Shown here: piece by piece, positions 49,285 to 52,815 of the stretch
How positions within the stretch are numbered: position 1 is the first letter of the stretch
Layout: each line of letters opens with the position of its first letter
DNA from: an uncultured Myxococcales bacterium
GTDB lineage: Bacteria; Myxococcota_A; Polyangia; Polyangiales; Polyangiaceae
Assembly (NCBI GenBank): GCA_937949945.1
Contig: CALFEQ010000183.1
Coordinates: 1-52,815 of the forward strand
Direction: 5' to 3'
DNA: 52,815 nt
The notes under the pieces: model-generated
Databases searched by the model: none
Told to the model about the DNA's origin: nothing
What the model saw: the letters and a program-made list of their open reading frames with translations, nothing else
Translations under genes and position numbers: made by a program

Positions 49285-52107
49285 ATGAACGACGCCAAGA
49301 AAGAGGCCGCCAAGACCGACCTGGATCGCCCCTACGATCCCCGTGAAGTCGAGGAGCGCTGGTACGCGTTCTGGGAGAAGGAAGGGGTCTTCGAGGCCTC
49401 CGACGATCCGGCGGACACGCGCGAGCCGTACGTCATCCCGATGCCGCCCCCGAACGTGACGGGGTCGCTCCACATGGGCCACGCGCTCATGACGACGCTC
49501 GAGGACGTGCTCATCCGTTGGGAGCGCATGCGCGGCAAGAACGCGCTCTGGCTGCCGGGCATCGATCACGCCGGCATCGCCACGCAGATCGTCGTCGAGC
49601 GGCAGCTCGCGCGCGAAGGCAAGACGCGCCACGACATCGGGCGCGAGGCCTTCGTCGAGCGCGTGTGGAAGTGGAAGGCCGAGAGCGGCGGCACGATCAC
49701 GAAGCAGCAGCGCGTCCTCGGCGCTTCGCCCGACTGGCGGCGCACGAAGTTCACGATGGATCCGGACCTCTGCGTCGCCGTCACGGAGGCGTTCGTCCGG
49801 CTCTACGAGGCGGGGCTCATCTACCGTGCGACGCGCCTCATCAACTGGTGCCCCGAGTGCCAGACGGCGCTGTCCGATCTCGAGGTCGAGAACGAGGAGG
49901 GCGCGAACGGCGAGCTCTTCCAGTTCGCGTACAAGGTCGACGGCTCCGACGAGGAGATCGTCGTCGCGACGACGCGTCCCGAGACGATGCTCGGCGACAC
50001 CGCGGTCGCGGTCCATCCCGACGACGAGCGGTACAAGCACCTCCACGGCAAGATGCTCGTGCACCCGTTCGTCGATCGGAAGATCCCGATCATCACGGAC
50101 GCCATCCTCGTCGATCCGAAGTTCGGCACCGGCGCCGTGAAGGTGACGCCCGCGCACGACTTCAACGACTTCGCGACGGGCAAGCGTCACGGGCTGCAGG
50201 AGATCAACATCCTGAACCTCGACGGCACTCTCAACGAGCAGGCAGGCCCCTTCGCCGGCATGGACCGGAAGAAGGCGCGCAGCGCGGTGAAGAAGGCGCT
50301 CGAAGAGAAGGGCCTCGCGCGCGGGTCCAAGCCGCACGTGCTCACGCTGCCGCGGTGCCAGCGGTCGGGCGGCGTCGTCGAGCCGATGATCTCGACGCAG
50401 TGGTTCTGCAACATGAAGGAGATGGCGGCCGAGGCCCTCAAGGCCGTCCACGAAGGCCGCACGAAGATCGTCCCCGAGGAGTGGGTGAAGACCTACGACC
50501 ACTTCCTCACGAACATCCAGGACTGGTGCATCTCGCGCCAGCTCTGGTGGGGACACCCGATCCCGGCGTGGCACGGCCCGAACGGCGAGATCCGGGTCGC
50601 GCGCACGAAGCCCGCGGACCTCGGGCCGGAGTGGGTGCAGGATCCGGACGTCCTGGATACTTGGTTCTCCAGCGCCCTCTGGCCGTTCTCGACGCTCGGA
50701 TGGCCGAACGAGACGCCGGCGCTCAAGAAGTTCTACCCGGCGAGTGATCTCGAGACGGGCTACGACATCCTCTTCTTCTGGGTCGCCCGGATGATGATGT
50801 TCGGGCTGTACTTCATGAAGGAGGTGCCGTTCCGTCGCATCCTCCTCCACGGCATGGTCGTCGACGAGACCGGCGACAAGATGAGCAAGGTGAAGGGGAA
50901 CGTCATCGATCCCCTCGACCTCATCTACGGCACGACCTTCACCGAGATGGTGAAGAAGACGCTGCCGGGCGCGCCCGAACAGGAGGCGCTCGCGAAGTTC
51001 AAGAAGGCGTACCCGTCGGCCGCCGCGATGGGCAACGGCTTCCCCGCGTTCGGCGCCGACGCGCTCCGCTTCACGCTCGCGACCTACCCGCCCTCGAACA
51101 AGCGCATCGCCCTCGCGCCGAAGCGCATCGAGGGCTACCGCCACTTCGCGAACAAGATCTGGAACGCGACGCGTCTCGCGCTCAGCCAGCTCGAGGGCTT
51201 CGACGCGAAGGTGCTCACCGGCAGCGCGCCGGAGGCGAAGGCATGGTTCAACCGCTGGATCCTCGCGCAGCTCCGGAAGACGATCGCCGTCGCGAACGAG
51301 GGGCTCGCCGAGTTCCGCATCGACGAGGCCGCGAACGAGAGCTACCGCTTCTTCTGGTACGACTTCTGCGACTGGTACCTCGAGATCACGAAGCCGATCC
51401 TCCGTGACGAGTCCGGTGGCGAGCAGAAAGAGGAGACGCGCGCGGTCCTCGCGCACGTCCTCGAGACGTCGCTGCGGCTCATCCACCCGCTGATGCCCTT
51501 CATCACCGAGGAGCTCTGGCAACGCGTCCCGCGCCCGGCCTCGCGAAGGAGCTCGATCGCGTTCGGTCCCTACCCGCAGGAATCCGACGGGATCGAGGAC
51601 GAAGCGGCGCTCGCGGACATGGAGACGTTCAAGGCCGTCGTCTCGGCCGCGCGCACGATCCGCAGCGAGCACGAGATCGATCCCAAGGCGGACGTCGCCC
51701 TGTCGATTCGCACGGACGACGCCTCGGCACGCGCTCTCCTCGAGGAGCGGCTCTCGTCGATCGCGCTGCTCGTGAAGAGCAAGTCGCCCGTGATCGAGGG
51801 CACCAGCGCGCCCCGCACGGCCGGAACGACGACGAGCGTCGTGCCGAGCGCCCGCGGGCCGATCGAGGTGCACGTCGGCCTGAAGGGCCTCGTCACGAAG
51901 GCCAAGGAGCTCCAGCGCATCGACCGCGAGATGAAGCGCATCGACAAGGATCTCGCGGCGGTCGAGAAGAAGATGTCGTCGAAGGGCTTCCTCGAGCGCG
52001 CGCCCAAGGAGGTCGTCGAGGAGACGAACGCGATGAAGCAGCAGCTCCTCGAGGCGAAGAAGCGGCTCGAAGAGGCTCGGCGCCTGGCCGACGAGCTCGG
52101 CGACTGA
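49285..52107 (+). CDS. valS: valyl-tRNA synthetase
   Basis: 940 residues. Class I motifs are present: PPPNVTGSLHMGHAL with HMGH at 63-66, and KMSK at 532-535 (DKMSKVKGNVIDPLDL). The editing domain lies between them and carries VVATTRPETMLGDTAVAVHP. RVLGASPDWRRTKFTMD, LINWCPECQTALSDLEV and ISRQLWWGHPIPAWH are valine-specific context. A C-terminal coiled coil with KELQRIDREMKRIDKDLAAVEKKMSSKGFLERAP is typical of ValS. It charges tRNA(Val) and edits misactivated threonine. The start fits the family, although the ribosome binding site is poor. Confidence 0.98.
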   Translation: MNDAKKEAAKTDLDRPYDPREVEERWYAFWEKEGVFEASDDPADTREPYVIPMPPPNVTGSLHMGHALMTTLEDVLIRWERMRGKNALWLPGIDHAGIATQIVVERQLAREGKTRHDIGREAFVERVWKWKAESGGTITKQQRVLGASPDWRRTKFTMDPDLCVAVTEAFVRLYEAGLIYRATRLINWCPECQTALSDLEVENEEGANGELFQFAYKVDGSDEEIVVATTRPETMLGDTAVAVHPDDERYKHLHGKMLVHPFVDRKIPIITDAILVDPKFGTGAVKVTPAHDFNDFATGKRHGLQEINILNLDGTLNEQAGPFAGMDRKKARSAVKKALEEKGLARGSKPHVLTLPRCQRSGGVVEPMISTQWFCNMKEMAAEALKAVHEGRTKIVPEEWVKTYDHFLTNIQDWCISRQLWWGHPIPAWHGPNGEIRVARTKPADLGPEWVQDPDVLDTWFSSALWPFSTLGWPNETPALKKFYPASDLETGYDILFFWVARMMMFGLYFMKEVPFRRILLHGMVVDETGDKMSKVKGNVIDPLDLIYGTTFTEMVKKTLPGAPEQEALAKFKKAYPSAAAMGNGFPAFGADALRFTLATYPPSNKRIALAPKRIEGYRHFANKIWNATRLALSQLEGFDAKVLTGSAPEAKAWFNRWILAQLRKTIAVANEGLAEFRIDEAANESYRFFWYDFCDWYLEITKPILRDESGGEQKEETRAVLAHVLETSLRLIHPLMPFITEELWQRVPRPASRRSSIAFGPYPQESDGIEDEAALADMETFKAVVSAARTIRSEHEIDPKADVALSIRTDDASARALLEERLSSIALLVKSKSPVIEGTSAPRTAGTTTSVVPSARGPIEVHVGLKGLVTKAKELQRIDREMKRIDKDLAAVEKKMSSKGFLERAPKEVVEETNAMKQQLLEAKKRLEEARRLADELGD

Positions 52108-52510
52108 AAGAGCACTTCCCGCCCGCCTCGACGTCGCTCGGCGCGTGCCCCGTCGACGGGCGCGCGCCTCACGGCCTTGTCACGGCGCGCCGTCACGGCC
52201 TCGCGCCCCACGACCACATGGCCTCGAAAGCAGGGCGACCTCAGGCGTGCCCGTGCGCCAACGTGCCGCTCGTGCTGCGCCGGCCCTCGTCCAGGTGCAC
52301 GTCCGCGACCGCTGCCGTGGCGTGAGCGTGATGGCGATGCAGATTTCGACGGCAGCGGACCGAAGGCGCGTCGGGTGCGCGCTGGACGGGCGTCTGGTCT
52401 CCGGGCGGAGAAATTGGTAAAGCACGGGCCGGACTGCCCATGGGGGTGCACGTGGGCCGCAGCAGCCATTCGGCCGCTCCCGAACAACCGCTTGCCTTCA
52501 GCCGAGTCGC
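52108..52510. other. intergenic region after valS
   Basis: 403 bp, no supported gene on either strand. Contains the valS terminator and the promoter region of the next, partial gene, not recognisable by eye. Confidence 0.45.
52141..52167 (+). terminator. terminator hairpin of valS
   Basis: GCGCGTGCCC at 52141-52150 pairs over 10 bp (one G-T) with GGGCGCGCGC at 52158-52167 around CGTCGAC. It lies 33 nt past the valS stop. Confidence 0.6.
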
Positions 52511-52815
52511 ATGAGCGAGACGAAGCCCACCGACGAGCATCGCAGCGAGAAGGATCTCCAAGGTCCCGATCGCGCGAGCGCGGTGGACGACGGCGCAAGC
52601 GACGCAGGAAAGGACGCGTCGAACGGGGTGTCCGCCCACACGCGCGCCGTCGACGGCGACGGCGACACCGCCGATGCGCAGGCCGAGGCGCGAAACGAGG
52701 CCCGCGGCGAGAAGGCCGACGACGCGAAGAGCGCGAAGAGCGCGAAGGGCTCCGACGACACGAAGGGCTCCGACGACACGAAGGGCTCCGACGACGCGAA
52801 GAGCGCCGAAGACTC
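52511..52815 (+). CDS. start of an acidic, repetitive protein (cut by window edge)
   Basis: At least 101 residues from ATG 52511 (MSETKPTDEHRSEKDLQGPD), open to the end of the window. The sequence is almost wholly Asp, Glu, Lys, Ala, Ser and Gly, so it is predicted disordered. It ends in tandem KGSDDT units (KGSDDT KGSDDT KGSDDA) encoded by an exact 18-bp repeat from 52745. The remainder of the protein lies outside, so no function can be assigned; it could be the flexible head of a larger membrane or RNA-linked protein. Start choice is by coding pattern only; no strong ribosome binding site is seen. Confidence 0.55.
   Translation, partial: MSETKPTDEHRSEKDLQGPDRASAVDDGASDAGKDASNGVSAHTRAVDGDGDTADAQAEARNEARGEKADDAKSAKSAKGSDDTKGSDDTKGSDDAKSAED
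52745..52798 (+). repeat. 18-bp tandem repeat within the partial gene
   Basis: Three units of AAGGGCTCCGACGACACG; the third differs by one base (GCG in place of ACG at its end). It encodes KGSDDT and could expand or contract in frame. Confidence 0.85.

Overview
The window is GC-rich, with dense genes and a strong G/C bias at third codon positions, so long open frames appear opposite almost every real gene. Gene content points to a myxobacterium (Polyangia/Myxococcota type). It includes a Ser/Thr kinase fused to TolB-like and TPR modules, many large secreted lipoproteins, a cysteine-rich surface protein, an alkyl-DHAP (ether lipid) synthase, a TonB/ExbB/ExbD/ExbD cluster with an Oar-like receptor, and a response regulator with a long Ala/Pro linker. 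The exact genus cannot be fixed from sequence inspection alone.

Left end (1-1700): a decayed IS1380-type transposase, preceded by a three-helix hairpin and followed by degenerate 36-bp repeats. 1704-9350: a beta-CASP metallo-beta-lactamase RNase, a PQQ-type sugar dehydrogenase/cytochrome c lipoprotein, an unknown protein, the Ser/Thr kinase, and a YceI-like protein. 9370-17776 (minus strand): TonB, ExbB, ExbD, ExbD, a TonB-dependent receptor, a beta-helix lipoprotein, then an ammonium transporter; a response regulator gene is divergent at 17830.

18617-25755 (minus): a thiolase and a two-domain hydroxyacyl-CoA dehydrogenase/enoyl-CoA hydratase (beta-oxidation), a cytochrome-like lipoprotein, a dicarboxylate/amino-acid symporter and a PlsC acyltransferase. 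26039-32044: a beta-propeller lipoprotein (possible sigma-54 promoter), a GntR/FadR regulator, the alkyl-DHAP synthase and LemA. 32353-34538: 5-oxoprolinase PxpA and a PxpB-PxpC fusion. 34573-37484 (minus): Skp, LpxD, FabZ, LpxA, an envelope/lipid A operon with 4-bp overlaps.

37976-47865: a Cys-rich lipoprotein, a zinc-type CDF transporter coupled to a dual cyclic-nucleotide-domain protein, HrcA, an unassigned 760-bp stretch with a duplicated structured element, an extensin-like peptidase lipoprotein, a POT peptide transporter and a pseudouridine synthase. 48084-52815: a response regulator with Ala/Pro linker, valyl-tRNA synthetase, and the start of an acidic repetitive protein cut by the window edge.

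No tRNA, rRNA, CRISPR array or prophage was seen. The least expected features are non-coding: a compound hairpin at 376-433, a duplicated 32-bp inverted-repeat element at 43186 and 43514 with a compensatory base change, helically phased boxes before amtB, and heptamer arrays built on CTGAGG at two distant loci. The TonB cluster with its beta-helix lipoprotein is the best candidate for an uncharacterised functional system.
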